A stretch of DNA of 64,000 nucleotides from contig NZ_MPKW01000025.1 of assembly GCF_009729415.1 (NCBI RefSeq), positions 62,001-126,000 on the forward strand, written 5' to 3'. Position numbers and translations under genes: made by a program. Shown one piece after another: positions 19,009 through 28,470 of this stretch (positions are counted from its first letter, which is position 1; the number at the start of each line of letters is the position of its first letter). The notes under the pieces were generated by a model. The model saw only the letters and a program-made list of their open reading frames with translations, did no database searches and had not been told where the DNA came from. This DNA is from Mycolicibacterium sp. CBMA 234. Lineage in GTDB: Bacteria > Actinomycetota > Actinomycetes > Mycobacteriales > Mycobacteriaceae.

Positions 19009-21454
19009 CGAAGGGCGCCACAGCCGGTCGGACCGGGACGCAACGAGGGGACCGGCGGGCGCGCAGCCCGGTCGCGGCCAAGTGCCGCCCGATGACCGGC
19101 GCACCATGATCCTGCCGCCCGTCGGCAAGGCGGACGATCCGCGGTTGCGCGACCCCATCGACGCGGTGAAGGCGGCCCTCGACGGCACAAAGCGGCCGCC
19201 GACGGGCCCCGCGGTCGGCATGAACCCGCCGCCGAAGTCACCGCCGCCACCGCCCCCGCGCACCGGTGGCGGTAAGCCCGGCCGGCCCCAGCTGCCGCAC
19301 TTCAACTGGAACTGGAAGCTGTTCCGGCGGCTCTGTTACGCGGGCGCCGTGATGTTGCTGGTGCTGCCCATCGTCACGTTTGCGATGGCCTACCTGATCG
19401 TCGACATTCCCAAGCCGGGTGACATCCGCACCAACCAGGTGTCGACCATTCTCGCCAGCGACGGCACCGAGCTCGCCAAGTTCGTGCCGCCGGAAGGTAA
19501 CCGGGTCGACGTCAACATCGACCAGATTCCGGTGCACGTCCGCAATGCTGTGATGGCCGCCGAGGACCGGGATTTCTACACCAACCCTGGCTTCTCGTTC
19601 TCGGGCTTCGCGCGCGCGTTCAAGAACAACATCTTCGGCGGCGACCTGCAGGGTGGGTCGACCATCACGCAGCAGTACGTGAAGAACGCTTTGGTCGGTG
19701 ACGCCCGCTCCGGCATGGGCGGCCTGGTCCGCAAGGCCAAAGAGCTGGTGATCGCCACCAAGATGTCGCGGCAGTGGTCGAAAGACGAAGTGCTGCAGGC
19801 GTACCTGAACATCATCTATTTCGGCCGCGGCACCTACGGCATCGGCGCGGCGTCGAAGGCCTACTTCGGCAAGCCTGTCGACCAGCTCGACGTGGCCGAG
19901 GGCGCCCTACTCGGGGCGCTGATCCAGCGGCCGTCGACCCTGGACCCGGCCGTCGACCCGGAAGGCGCCGCCGAGCGCTGGAACTGGGTGCTCGACGGCA
20001 TGGTGACCATGGGCGCGCTGTCCAAGGCCGACCGCGACGCGCAGAAGTTCCCGGCCACGGTGCCGCCGGAACAGGCGCGCCAGCAGAACCAGACCGAAGG
20101 CCCCAACGGGTTGATCCAGCGGCAGGTGATGAAGGAGCTGCAGAGCATCTTCAACATCAACGAGCAGGCGCTGAACACCGAGGGTCTGCAGGTCACCACG
20201 ACCATTGATCCGAAGGCGCAGCAGGCCGCCGAGGACGCGGTGTCGAAGTACCTGGACGGCCAGGAGTCCGACATGCGGTCCGCTGTGGTTTCGGTCGATC
20301 CGCATACCGGCGGCATCAAGGCCTACTACGGCGGCTCCGATGCCAATGGCTTCGACTTCGCGCAGGCCGGCCTGCCGACGGGTTCGTCGTTCAAGGTCTT
20401 CGCCCTGGTCGCGGCCCTCGAACAGGGCATCGGTCTGGGCTATCAGGTCGACAGTTCGCCGGTGACGGTCAACGGCATCAACATCACCAACGTCGAAGGT
20501 GAAGGCTGCGGCACCTGCAGCATCGCCGAGGCGCTGAAGCGGTCGCTGAACACCAGCTACTACCGGTTGATGCTGAAGCTCAAGCACGGCGCGCAGGACG
20601 TCGCCGACGCGGCCCACAAGGCCGGCGTCGCCGACAGCTTCCCGGGCGTCGACCACACTCTGTCCGAGGACGGCAAGGGCGGACCGCCGAACAACGGTGT
20701 GGTGCTGGGCCAGTACCAGAGCCGCGCGCTGGACATGGCGTCGGCGTACGCGACGCTCGCCGCGTCCGGCGAGTACCACAAGCCGCACTTCGTGCAGAAG
20801 GTGGTGAACGCCGACGGCCAGGTGCTGTTCGACGCGTCGTCGCAGGACAACTCGGGTGAGCAGCGGATCCCGAAGGCCGTCGCCGACAACGTGACGTCCG
20901 CGATGCAGCCCATTGCCGGTTGGTCACGCGGTCACAACCTGGCCGGTGGCCGGCCGTCGGGCTCCAAGACCGGCACCGTGCAGCTCGGTGACACCGGCGC
21001 CAACCGCGACGCCTGGATGGTCGGTTACACGCCGTCGCTGTCCACCGCGGTGTGGGTTGGTACGACGGCCGGAACGCAGCCGCTGGTCAACAAGGGCGGC
21101 GGCCCGGTCTACGGTTCGGGGCTGCCGTCGGACATCTGGAAAGCCACCATGGATGGCGCGCTGAAGGGCACCGACAACGAGTCGTTCCCCAAGCCGACGG
21201 CCATCGGCGGCTATGCGGGTGTGCCGCAGGCACCGGTGATCAAGCCGCCGACGCCTGATGACCAGCAGCCACAGGTCCCCGTGCCGGGTGCACCGACCGA
21301 GACCGTCGTCCAGCCGACGCTGGTGGTCGCCCCGGGCATCACCATCCCGTTCGGCCCGCCGACCACCATGCAGGTTGCCCCGCACGGGGCGCCGCCGCCC
21401 GGTGGCGGTGACCAGGGTCAGCAGGACCAGCCTGGCCCCCCGCCGCCGCCGTGA
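19001..21454 (+). CDS. ponA1: Bifunctional penicillin-binding protein 1A
   Basis: 817 residues. Polymerises lipid II and crosslinks peptidoglycan at the growing poles. A Pro-rich cytosolic tail (1-105) precedes one membrane helix (about 118-140). The GT51 domain carries the catalytic glutamate E188 in AAEDRDFY and the GGSTITQQ motif. The transpeptidase domain has SxxK at S462-K465 in GSSFKVF, SLN, and KTG in SGSKTGT. The Pro/Gln-rich C-terminal tail is typical of mycobacterial PonA1. Starts with GTG; its stop overlaps the next gene by GTGA. Confidence 0.97.
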   Translation: MSDEGRHSRSDRDATRGPAGAQPGRGQVPPDDRRTMILPPVGKADDPRLRDPIDAVKAALDGTKRPPTGPAVGMNPPPKSPPPPPPRTGGGKPGRPQLPHFNWNWKLFRRLCYAGAVMLLVLPIVTFAMAYLIVDIPKPGDIRTNQVSTILASDGTELAKFVPPEGNRVDVNIDQIPVHVRNAVMAAEDRDFYTNPGFSFSGFARAFKNNIFGGDLQGGSTITQQYVKNALVGDARSGMGGLVRKAKELVIATKMSRQWSKDEVLQAYLNIIYFGRGTYGIGAASKAYFGKPVDQLDVAEGALLGALIQRPSTLDPAVDPEGAAERWNWVLDGMVTMGALSKADRDAQKFPATVPPEQARQQNQTEGPNGLIQRQVMKELQSIFNINEQALNTEGLQVTTTIDPKAQQAAEDAVSKYLDGQESDMRSAVVSVDPHTGGIKAYYGGSDANGFDFAQAGLPTGSSFKVFALVAALEQGIGLGYQVDSSPVTVNGINITNVEGEGCGTCSIAEALKRSLNTSYYRLMLKLKHGAQDVADAAHKAGVADSFPGVDHTLSEDGKGGPPNNGVVLGQYQSRALDMASAYATLAASGEYHKPHFVQKVVNADGQVLFDASSQDNSGEQRIPKAVADNVTSAMQPIAGWSRGHNLAGGRPSGSKTGTVQLGDTGANRDAWMVGYTPSLSTAVWVGTTAGTQPLVNKGGGPVYGSGLPSDIWKATMDGALKGTDNESFPKPTAIGGYAGVPQAPVIKPPTPDDQQPQVPVPGAPTETVVQPTLVVAPGITIPFGPPTTMQVAPHGAPPPGGGDQGQQDQPGPPPPP

Positions 21455-23109
21455 CGGTCGCCGAACCGGCCGAGCCCGACGTCGTGACGGTCTCGCCGGC
21501 CCGGCTCGCCCGGGACCTGCGAAGCGCCGACGACCGCGACCTACCCAGCCGCACGGACGCCATCGGTGCGGCGCTGTCGGAGGTCGTGGGTGGGCCGGTG
21601 GGCCGGCACGCCATGATCGGCCGCGCCCGGTTCCTCACGCCGTTCCGGGTGATGCTGATGATCACGCTGGTCTTCCTGGCGCTCGGCTACACCACGAAGG
21701 CGCCCTGCCTGGTGACCACCGGCTCGGGCACCGCCGACCAGCGCGTCGCCAACTGGCAGAACCAGCGGGCCTACTACGAGTTCTGCTACTCGGACACCGT
21801 GCCGCTCTACACCGCGGAGCTGCTGAACCTGGGCAAGTTCCCGTACAAGTCGAGCTGGATCGAGACCGACAGCACGCATAAGCCGCGCATCCAGTACGAC
21901 GGCACCCGCGCCATCCGCTACATGGAATATCCGGTGCTGACCGGCATGTACCAGTACCTGTCCATGTCGGTGGCCAAGACGTACACGGCAATGTCGAAGC
22001 TGGTCCGGATCCCGGTCGTCGCTGAAGTGATCATGTTCTTCAACATCTCGGCGTTCGGGCTGGCCCTGGCCTGGATGGCGACGGTGTGGGCGACCATGCG
22101 AATGTCCGGCCGGCGGGTGTGGGACGCCGCGGTGGTGGCCGGCTCGCCGATCCTGATCTTCCAGGCGTTCACCAACTTCGACGCCCTCGCCACCGCGTGT
22201 GCGGCCGGCGCGATGCTGGCCTGGTCGCGCCGAAAACCCGTGGTGACCGGTGTGTTCATCGGCGTCGGGGTGGCCCTCAAGCTGTATCCCCTCCTGTTGC
22301 TCATCCCGCTGGCGATGCTCGCGGTGCGCACCGGGAAGTGGCGGCCGGTTGCCAAGACCGCGATCACCGCGCTGGTGACGTGGATCGTGGTGAACCTGCC
22401 GATCATGCTGATGTACCCGCGGGGCTGGTCGGAGTTCTTCCGGCTCAACACCCGCCGCGGCGACGACATGGACTCGCTGTACAACGTGGTGAAGTCGTTC
22501 ACCGGCTGGGGCGGTTTCGACACCAACCTCGGCTTCTGGCAGCCGCCGGCGGTGCTCAACAGCGTCACTGCGGTGTTGTTCGTCGTGTGTTGTGCAGGAA
22601 TCGCTTACGTCGCGTTGACGGCGCCGCAGCGCCCGCGGCTGGCGCAGTTGGCGTTCTTGGTGGTGGCGGCGTTCTTGCTGACCAACAAGGTGTGGAGCCC
22701 GCAGTACTCGCTGTGGCTGGTGCCGCTGGCGGCGCTGGCGTTGCCGCATCGCCGAATCCTGTTGGCGTGGATGACCATTGACGCACTGATCTGGATTCCC
22801 CGGATGCTGTACCTGTTCGACGATCCCAAGCTGGGGTTGCCGGAGCAGTTCTTCACCACGACGGTGCTGCTGCGCGACATCGCGGTAATCGGGCTGTGCG
22901 CCTTGGTGATTCGGGCCATCTACCGGCCGGAGTTCGATCTCGTTCGATCGGGTGGCCACGGCCACCCCGTTGATGATCCGTCCGGTGGCGTGTTCGACGA
23001 GGCGGACGACAACCCGCCCCGCTGGCTACCGGCCTGGTTGCGCCCGCGATCGGCGGCTGTTGCCGAGCCCGATCCGAACCCGGATCAGGAGCTTCTGCTC
23101 ACGGCATAA
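21451..23109 (+). CDS. GT87/DUF2029 polytopic membrane glycosyltransferase (Rv0051-like)
   Basis: 552 residues with about ten membrane helices and a GT-C-like layout: a first helix near residue 68, a periplasmic loop containing MEYPVLTGMYQYLSM, and further helices to residue 490. GT87 enzymes use polyprenyl-phosphate-linked sugars, often mannose, for cell-envelope glycans; the acceptor here is unknown. Position matches Rv0051 after ponA1. The GTG start is embedded in the ponA1 stop, so the two are coupled. Confidence 0.88.
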   Translation: MTVAEPAEPDVVTVSPARLARDLRSADDRDLPSRTDAIGAALSEVVGGPVGRHAMIGRARFLTPFRVMLMITLVFLALGYTTKAPCLVTTGSGTADQRVANWQNQRAYYEFCYSDTVPLYTAELLNLGKFPYKSSWIETDSTHKPRIQYDGTRAIRYMEYPVLTGMYQYLSMSVAKTYTAMSKLVRIPVVAEVIMFFNISAFGLALAWMATVWATMRMSGRRVWDAAVVAGSPILIFQAFTNFDALATACAAGAMLAWSRRKPVVTGVFIGVGVALKLYPLLLLIPLAMLAVRTGKWRPVAKTAITALVTWIVVNLPIMLMYPRGWSEFFRLNTRRGDDMDSLYNVVKSFTGWGGFDTNLGFWQPPAVLNSVTAVLFVVCCAGIAYVALTAPQRPRLAQLAFLVVAAFLLTNKVWSPQYSLWLVPLAALALPHRRILLAWMTIDALIWIPRMLYLFDDPKLGLPEQFFTTTVLLRDIAVIGLCALVIRAIYRPEFDLVRSGGHGHPVDDPSGGVFDEADDNPPRWLPAWLRPRSAAVAEPDPNPDQELLLTA

Positions 23110-23150
23110 ACGGGCTGCGTTCGACCGTCGACGGTGGCAGGCTCAAGGGC

Positions 23151-23621
23151 GTGACAGACCTGACATTCTCCGATTCCATCGTCGTCAACACCGATCCCGA
23201 AAGCCTCTATGCGCTGGTCTCCGACGTGACCAACATGGGTCAGTGGAGTCCGCAGTGCAAAGAGTGCTGGTGGGAGGACGAGGACGGCGGCCCGGTCGCC
23301 GGCGCCTGGTTCAAGGGCCGCAACGAGGCGGGTGACCGGACGTGGGAGACCCGCAGCCAGGTGGTGGTCGCCGAGCCCGGCCGCGAATTCGTTTGGGAAG
23401 TCAACGGGGGCTGGGTGCGCTGGGGCTTCACCCTCGATCCGGTTGACGACGGCACCCGGCTGACGCAGTCATGGGAGTTCCTACCGGCCGGGATCGCCGG
23501 ATTCCACGAGCGCTGGCCGGACACCGTCGATCAGCAGATCGAGCTCCGGGAGAAGTTCGCCAAAGAGGGCATCCCGGTGACGCTCGGCGCGATCAAGAAG
23601 TCGGCCGAAGCTCAGCCCTGA
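23151..23621 (+). CDS. SRPBCC (START/polyketide-cyclase-like) ligand-binding protein
   Basis: 156 residues covering one SRPBCC fold: N-terminal strand [26 protein letters not shown], central strands [20 protein letters not shown], and the C-terminal long helix. Typical of small hydrophobic-ligand carriers; no ligand can be assigned. GTG start. Its last 10 bases overlap the convergent membrane protein gene. Confidence 0.88.
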   Translation: MTDLTFSDSIVVNTDPESLYALVSDVTNMGQWSPQCKECWWEDEDGGPVAGAWFKGRNEAGDRTWETRSQVVVAEPGREFVWEVNGGWVRWGFTLDPVDDGTRLTQSWEFLPAGIAGFHERWPDTVDQQIELREKFAKEGIPVTLGAIKKSAEAQP

Positions 23622-24307
23622 TACGGCGGGTACTGCGGCAGGAACTGCGGCGCCGGCGGATTCTGCTTCGCCAGGATCCACGCCGTCGTCGACGGCAGCA
23701 TGGCCAGCACGATGGTGGTGACCGGGAAGATCAGGCCGATGAGCGTGAATGCCCCGCTGCTGCCGAACGTCCGCACGCTTGCGGTCACAGAGCTGCTGAT
23801 ACCCATGCTGATCAGGCCGTTCACGATGGCCAGCGCGCAGCCTCCGACAACCAGCCAGCGGCCGAGCATCTTGCGCTGAAACAGCAGCACCGCACCGGTG
23901 AGCAGCACGGCGCCGAAGACCACGCTGGCCAGGACGCCGACGATCATCATGGCGTACACCCCGTCGGAGAGGCCGGTGATGCTCGAGAGCTGGGAATCAG
24001 TGCTGAGCGCGGCCACTCCGATCAGGCCGAGAAGGCCACCACCGAGGCCCGCCGCTCCGCCCAGCGCCGCCAGGACGCCGGCGGTAATCGCGGTGCCGCC
24101 GCTCGGTCCCGACGGCGGCATCGGTGGCGGTGGGTAGGCGCCGGGGTATCCGCCGGGCTGTGGGTAACCGCCCGGTTGCGGGTAACCCTGCTGGTAGGCG
24201 GGTTGTTGGGGGTAGCCCGGCGGCGGATATCCCGGCTGCTGAGGCTGCTGCGGGTAGCCGGGCTGCCCTGGGAAACCCTGGCCTTCGGGCCCGTACGGAT
24301 AGTTCAC
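23612..24307 (-). CDS. Pro/Gly/Tyr/Gln-rich four-helix membrane protein
   Basis: 231 residues, unknown function. Residues 1-68 are a low-complexity tail of repeated PGYPQ/GGYPQ units, then about four hydrophobic helices (residues 72-98, 112-142, 148-170, 185-212). This layout is common among mycobacterial envelope proteins of the DUF4190 style. Divergent from the rpsF operon. Confidence 0.82.
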   Translation of the reverse strand: MNYPYGPEGQGFPGQPGYPQQPQQPGYPPPGYPQQPAYQQGYPQPGGYPQPGGYPGAYPPPPMPPSGPSGGTAITAGVLAALGGAAGLGGGLLGLIGVAALSTDSQLSSITGLSDGVYAMMIVGVLASVVFGAVLLTGAVLLFQRKMLGRWLVVGGCALAIVNGLISMGISSSVTASVRTFGSSGAFTLIGLIFPVTTIVLAMLPSTTAWILAKQNPPAPQFLPQYPPYQG

Positions 24308-24450
24308 AGTTCCCCCTCTGGCGGAAAGCTAATAGCTACAGAGTATCGACTGTGACGGGTGCGTCAGGATGGCACCGCCCAGTGTGGATTTCGCAGCTCA
24401 GGGCCTAGTCGGGTAACCTAACCCGGTTGCCGACGCAGGCGACCCTCCTG

Positions 24451-24468
24451 CCACGGAACACGCCGTGG
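24451..24468 (+). promoter_or_regulatory. Hairpin in rpsF leader, possible S6:S18 autoregulatory site
   Basis: CCACGG (24451-24456) and CCGTGG (24463-24468) form a 6-bp stem 32 nt upstream of rpsF, in front of its Shine-Dalgarno sequence (AGGAGGTGA from 24482). In many bacteria the S6:S18 complex represses this operon through an rpsF-leader hairpin with a CCG motif. I see the hairpin and CCG; binding is inferred. Confidence 0.35.
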
Positions 24469-24500
24469 CCGACACGACCATAGGAGGTGATGGGTTCCAC

Positions 24501-24791
24501 ATGCGTCCATACGAAATCATGGTCATTCTCGACCCCACACTCGACGAGCGCACCGTTGCTCCGTCGCTGGAGACGTTCCTGAACGTCGTCCGCAAAGACG
24601 GCGGCAGCGTCGAGAAGGTGGACATCTGGGGCCGCCGCCGGCTGGCCTACGAGATCGCCAAGCACGGTGAAGGTATCTACGCGATTGTCGACCTGAAGGC
24701 CGAACCGGCCACGGTCAGCGAGCTCGACCGTCAGCTGAATCTGAACGAGTCGGTGCTGCGTACCAAGGTCATGCGGACCGACAAGCACTAG
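24501..24791 (+). CDS. rpsF: 30S ribosomal protein S6
   Basis: 96 residues, normal length. [18 protein letters not shown] start and the [10 protein letters not shown] core are diagnostic; S6 binds S18 on the 30S platform. The start is the ATG at 24501, after AGGAGGTGA. First gene of the rpsF-ssb-rpsR-rplI operon. Confidence 0.98.
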   Translation: MRPYEIMVILDPTLDERTVAPSLETFLNVVRKDGGSVEKVDIWGRRRLAYEIAKHGEGIYAIVDLKAEPATVSELDRQLNLNESVLRTKVMRTDKH

Positions 24792-24872
24792 AAGCACCGA
24801 AGCGCTGCGGATTTGTCGCGGGCCTTGCGTAGGCTCGCGCCTAATTCACCCAATCCGTCCCAGGAGGATCTC

Positions 24873-25388
24873 GTGGCTGGTGACACCACCATCACCGTTA
24901 TCGGAAACCTGACCGCTGACCCGGAGTTGCGGTTCACGCCGTCCGGTGCCGCTGTCGCGAACTTCACCGTGGCGTCGACGCCGCGGATGTTCGACCGGCA
25001 GAGCAATGAGTGGAAGGACGGCGAGGCGCTGTTCCTGCGCTGCAACATCTGGCGCGAGGCGGCGGAGAACGTCGCCGAGAGCCTGACCCGGGGGTCGCGT
25101 GTCATCGTGACCGGCCGGCTCAAGCAGCGCTCGTTCGAGACCCGTGAGGGCGAGAAGCGGACCGTCATGGAGGTCGAGGTCGACGAGATCGGCCCGTCCC
25201 TGCGGTACGCGACGGCGAAGGTGAATAAGGCCAACCGCAGTGGCGGGGGCGGTGGCGGCTTCGGCAGCGGTGGCGGTGGCGGGGGTTCCCGTCCGGCTGC
25301 TGGTGGCGGCGCTCCGGCCGACGACCCGTGGGGCAGCGCCCCGGCATCGGGTTCGTTCGGCGGCGCCGACGACGAGCCGCCCTTCTGA
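24873..25388 (+). CDS. ssb: Single-stranded DNA-binding protein
   Basis: 171 residues. OB-fold (1-115) with [28 protein letters not shown] and [17 protein letters not shown], a Gly-rich disordered linker, and the acidic tip DDEPPF that recruits replication and repair partners. GTG start at 24873 with CAGGAGGATCT just upstream. Second gene of the ribosomal operon, as in all mycobacteria. Confidence 0.98.
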   Translation: MAGDTTITVIGNLTADPELRFTPSGAAVANFTVASTPRMFDRQSNEWKDGEALFLRCNIWREAAENVAESLTRGSRVIVTGRLKQRSFETREGEKRTVMEVEVDEIGPSLRYATAKVNKANRSGGGGGGFGSGGGGGGSRPAAGGGAPADDPWGSAPASGSFGGADDEPPF

Positions 25389-25435
25389 TCCACGTAATTG
25401 GCTGGGCAACCAGCTAGACCCAGAAAGAGAAACAC

Positions 25436-25690
25436 ATGGCTAAGGCCACCAAGCGGCGTCCGGCGCCAGAAAAGCCGGTCAAGACCCGCAAGTGCGTGTT
25501 CTGCTCCAAGAAGGCGCAGATCATCGATTACAAGGACACCGGACTGCTCCGGACCTACATCAGCGAGCGCGGCAAGATCCGTGCCCGTCGAGTGACCGGC
25601 AACTGCGTGCAGCACCAGCGTGACATCGCGATCGCGGTGAAGAACGCTCGCGAGGTTGCGTTGCTCCCGTTCAGCGCGTCGACGCGATAG
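25436..25690 (+). CDS. rpsR: 30S ribosomal protein S18, zinc-type (S18-1)
   Basis: 84 residues. The CVFC motif (residues 20-23) marks the cysteine-containing paralogue; mycobacteria also have a cysteine-lacking version used when zinc is scarce. The conserved core is [37 protein letters not shown] upstream of the ATG. Cotranscribed with ssb and rplI. Confidence 0.97.
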   Translation: MAKATKRRPAPEKPVKTRKCVFCSKKAQIIDYKDTGLLRTYISERGKIRARRVTGNCVQHQRDIAIAVKNAREVALLPFSASTR

Positions 25691-25704
25691 GGAGGACTGA
25701 GAAA

Positions 25705-26160
25705 ATGAAGCTCATTCTGACCACTGAGGTCGACCACTTGGGTGCGGCCGGCGACGCCGTTGAGGTTCGCGACGGCTACGGCCGTAACTACCTGCTGCCC
25801 CGCGGCTTGGCCATCGTGGCCAGCCGTGGTGCTGAGCGTCAGGCCAACGAGATCCGTCGGGCGCGCGACGCCAAGACGGTTCGCGACCTGGACCACGCCA
25901 ACGAGCTGAAGCAGGCGATCGAGGCCCTCGGTCCCGTGTCGCTGGCTGTCAAGGCCGGCGCCGACAGCGGCAAGCTGTTCGGTTCCGTGACCGCCGGTGA
26001 CGTCGTCGCCGCGATCAAGAAGGCCGGTGGCCCGAACCTCGACAAGCGCACCGTCGAGCTGCCCAAGGCGCACATCAAGTCGGTCGGCACCCACAAGATC
26101 GCGGTGCGTTTGCACGCGTCGGTCAACGTGCCGGTGTCGCTGGCTGTCGTCGCCGGATAG
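25705..26160 (+). CDS. rplI: 50S ribosomal protein L9
   Basis: 151 residues. N-terminal domain [19 protein letters not shown]…[13 protein letters not shown], long connecting helix, and C-terminal rRNA-binding domain. GGGAGGACTGAGAA precedes the ATG. Last gene of the operon, followed by a strong hairpin. Confidence 0.98.
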   Translation: MKLILTTEVDHLGAAGDAVEVRDGYGRNYLLPRGLAIVASRGAERQANEIRRARDAKTVRDLDHANELKQAIEALGPVSLAVKAGADSGKLFGSVTAGDVVAAIKKAGGPNLDKRTVELPKAHIKSVGTHKIAVRLHASVNVPVSLAVVAG

Positions 26161-26183
26161 GGACGCAGTAGCTCGTACAGCAG

Positions 26184-26224
26184 AACGCCCGGGTGGAGTC
26201 AATCTTTGACTTCGCCCGGGCGTT
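26184..26224 (+). terminator. Intrinsic terminator after rplI
   Basis: AACGCCCGGG (26184-26193) pairs exactly with CCCGGGCGTT (26215-26224); inside the loop AGTCAA and TTGACT form a second small stem. It ends 64 bp after the rplI stop and is followed by a TTTACTGTT stretch. Ends the rpsF operon. Confidence 0.8.
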
Positions 26225-26668
26225 TACTGTTGATTCGAGTGAATATTTTCAGCCAATCTGCAAACGATGATCTACGCCGACTGTTAACCTACGCAGCCCT
26301 TTGGCGCCATGCCCGCGCAACTCAACACGCCCGAGATGGCTACCCGGCACGACACGCCGCACCAATTCTCATGCACAGGGTGGAAGCCGATATATAGGTC
26401 GTTGACCAGCGAGTTTAGGAATTTACTCGTGGGTATTCCACAAGTTTTCCCCAACCCGTCAACACCGTTGTCCACGACTTTCCACATTTCATCAACAGGG
26501 TTATCAACAGGGGTAGTTCCGGACTGCTCCAGCAACGTCTAGCGTGATGCGTCGCGCGAGAGGTGAGCGGCTTGGGAGCCAGGCCTGTCGGTGGGGTGAA
26601 GTACGGTCACAAGTAGCTCGTTTCGAACATTTGTTTGATATTGATTTTCGGGGGAGGAGGAGCGCTTC
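26225..26668 (+). promoter_or_regulatory. dnaB upstream region with DnaA-box-like cluster
   Basis: This 444-bp region is markedly AT-richer than its surroundings and I see no convincing gene in it; a 77-codon open frame at 26309-26542 lacks an RBS and protein-like composition. Between 26436 and 26510 it holds TTGTCCACG (26468-26476, one mismatch to the mycobacterial DnaA box TTGTCCACA), TTATCAACA (26501-26509), a related TCATCAACA (26489-26497), and two TTTCCACA/TTCCACA half-matches. They suggest DnaA control of dnaB. The dnaB RBS GGGGGAGGAGGAG lies at about 26650-26662. Confidence 0.45.
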
Positions 26669-28459
26669 GTGGCTCTTGTAGACGACCTGGGCCGTCCTGA
26701 GATGGAGGAGCCGCCCAGCGAGGACTACGGCCGGCAACCGCCGCAGGACGTGGCCGCAGAGCAGTCGGTGCTCGGCGGCATGCTCTTGTCGAAGGACGCG
26801 GTCGCTGACGTCTTGGAGCGTCTGCGCCCGGGCGACTTCTACCGCCCGGCGCACCAGAACGTCTATGACGCCATCCTCGATTTGTACGGCCGCGGGGAGC
26901 CCGCTGATGCCATCACCGTCGCCGCCGAGCTGGACCGGCGCGGTCTGCTCAAGCGCGTCGGTGGCGCGCCGTATCTGCACACCCTGATCTCCACGGTCCC
27001 CACCGCCGCCAACGCCGGCTTCTACGCCGGCATCGTCGCGGAGAAGGCCACGCTGCGCCGCCTTGTTGAGGCCGGGACCCGCGTCGTGCAGTACGGCTAT
27101 GCCGGGGCCGAGGGCGCCGATGTCGCCGATCTGGTCGACCGCGCCCAGGCTGAGATGTACGACGTCACCCAGACGCGCACCAGCGAGGATTTCACCGTCC
27201 TGGAGGAGCTGCTGCAGCCCACCATGGACGAGATCGACGCCATCGCCTCCAATGGCGGTATCTCGCGTGGCATCCCGACCGGCTTCACCGAGCTCGACGA
27301 GATCACCAACGGTCTGCATCCCGGGCAGATGATCATCGTCGCCGCGCGCCCCGGTGTGGGTAAGGCGCTCGCGCTCGACACCCCGCTGCCCACGCCCGGC
27401 GGTTGGACCACCATGGGCGACGTCTCGGTGGGCGACGAGCTGATCGATGCCAATGGACAGCCCACCCGTGTCGTCGCGGCGACTCCGGTGATGGAGGAGC
27501 GGCCCTGCTACGAGATCGACCTGGCCGACGGAACCACGATCGTGGCCGACGCGTCACACCAGTGGCCGACGGGCCGCGGCATCGTCACCACCGCCGCGCT
27601 GCGCCCCGGTGCCGACCGCCTGGAGCCGGCACTGACCGCCGGTGGGCTGGCTGTCCTGACCCGACCGGTCGCCATCGCTGAGGTGCGGCGGGTCGAGTCG
27701 GTGCCGGTGCGCTGCGTCGAGGTCGACAATCCGGCCCACCTGTACCTGGCAGGGCGGTCGATGGTGCCGACGCACAACTCGACGATCGGGCTGGACTTCA
27801 TGCGGTCCTGCTCGATCAAGCACCAGCTCGCGAGCGTCATCTTCTCGCTGGAAATGAGCAAGACCGAGATCGTCATGCGACTGCTCTCGGCCGAAGCGAA
27901 AATCAAGCTCGGTGACATGCGTTCGGGCCGCATGAGCGACGACGACTGGACCAAGCTGGCCCGCCGGATGAGCGAGATCTCCGAGGCGCCGCTCTACATC
28001 GACGACTCACCGAACCTGACCATGATGGAGATCCGGGCCAAAGCCCGTCGTCTGCATCAGAAGGCCCAGCTGCGGCTGATCGTCGTGGACTACATGCAGC
28101 TGATGACCTCGGGCAAGAAGTTCGAGTCCCGGCAGCAGGAAGTCTCGGAGTTCTCACGGTCGCTGAAGCTGATGGCCAAGGAACTCGAGGTTCCGGTGGT
28201 CGCCATCAGCCAGCTGAACCGTGGCCCCGAACAGCGCACCGACAAGCGCCCGCAGGTGTCGGACCTTCGTGAGTCCGGATCGCTGGAGCAGGACGCCGAC
28301 ATGGTCATGCTCCTGCACCGCCCGGACTCCATCGACCGTGACGACCCGCGCGGTGGCGAAGCCGACATCATCCTCGGCAAGCACCGTAACGGACCGACCG
28401 CGAATATCACTGTGGCACACCAGCTTCACTTCTCGCGGTTTACAAATATGGCGCGGTAG
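26669..28459 (+). CDS. dnaB: Replicative DNA helicase DnaB with in-frame mini-intein
   Basis: 596-residue precursor; about 458 residues after splicing. Hexameric 5'-3' helicase of the replisome. The N-terminal primase-interacting domain (PQDVAAEQSVLGGMLL…) is followed by the RecA-like motor. The Walker A motif is split: ARPGVGK is followed by the intein (residues 233-370) and resumes with STIGLDFMRSC. Downstream motifs FSLEMSK, the Walker B-like LIVVDYMQLM and SDLRESGSLEQDADMV are intact. The GTG start has a strong GGAGGAGG. Because the intein breaks the ATP-binding loop, activity needs splicing. The 3' end abuts a Tn7-like element. Confidence 0.98.
   Translation: MALVDDLGRPEMEEPPSEDYGRQPPQDVAAEQSVLGGMLLSKDAVADVLERLRPGDFYRPAHQNVYDAILDLYGRGEPADAITVAAELDRRGLLKRVGGAPYLHTLISTVPTAANAGFYAGIVAEKATLRRLVEAGTRVVQYGYAGAEGADVADLVDRAQAEMYDVTQTRTSEDFTVLEELLQPTMDEIDAIASNGGISRGIPTGFTELDEITNGLHPGQMIIVAARPGVGKALALDTPLPTPGGWTTMGDVSVGDELIDANGQPTRVVAATPVMEERPCYEIDLADGTTIVADASHQWPTGRGIVTTAALRPGADRLEPALTAGGLAVLTRPVAIAEVRRVESVPVRCVEVDNPAHLYLAGRSMVPTHNSTIGLDFMRSCSIKHQLASVIFSLEMSKTEIVMRLLSAEAKIKLGDMRSGRMSDDDWTKLARRMSEISEAPLYIDDSPNLTMMEIRAKARRLHQKAQLRLIVVDYMQLMTSGKKFESRQQEVSEFSRSLKLMAKELEVPVVAISQLNRGPEQRTDKRPQVSDLRESGSLEQDADMVMLLHRPDSIDRDDPRGGEADIILGKHRNGPTANITVAHQLHFSRFTNMAR
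27365..27778 (+). other. Class 3 mini-intein in DnaB (138 aa, no homing endonuclease)
   Basis: The insert begins with Ala directly after GVGK and ends THN before the +1 Ser of the C-extein. Block A is ALALDTPLPTPGGWTTMGDV. It has no Cys/Ser at position 1 but does have the class 3 triad: Trp67 in block B (DASHQW), Cys117 in block F (RCVEVDNPAHLYL) and Thr136 in block G (VPTHN). This mirrors the mycobacteriophage Bethlehem DnaB intein, where the block F Cys is the first nucleophile. There is no LAGLIDADG region, and at 138 residues no room for one. The insertion point is the P-loop site used by other mycobacterial DnaB inteins. Confidence 0.93.
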
Positions 28460-28470
28460 GGCCCGGCTTC

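Noticed and set aside
24120-24300. Repeated GGGTAACC/GGCTGC units as a DNA repeat element
   Set aside because: They encode the PGYPQ low-complexity tail of the membrane protein at 23612-24307.
26309-26542. 77-codon frame in the dnaB upstream region as an Rv0057-like gene
   Set aside because: No ribosome site, atypical composition, and it covers the DnaA-box-like cluster. No recognisable similarity.
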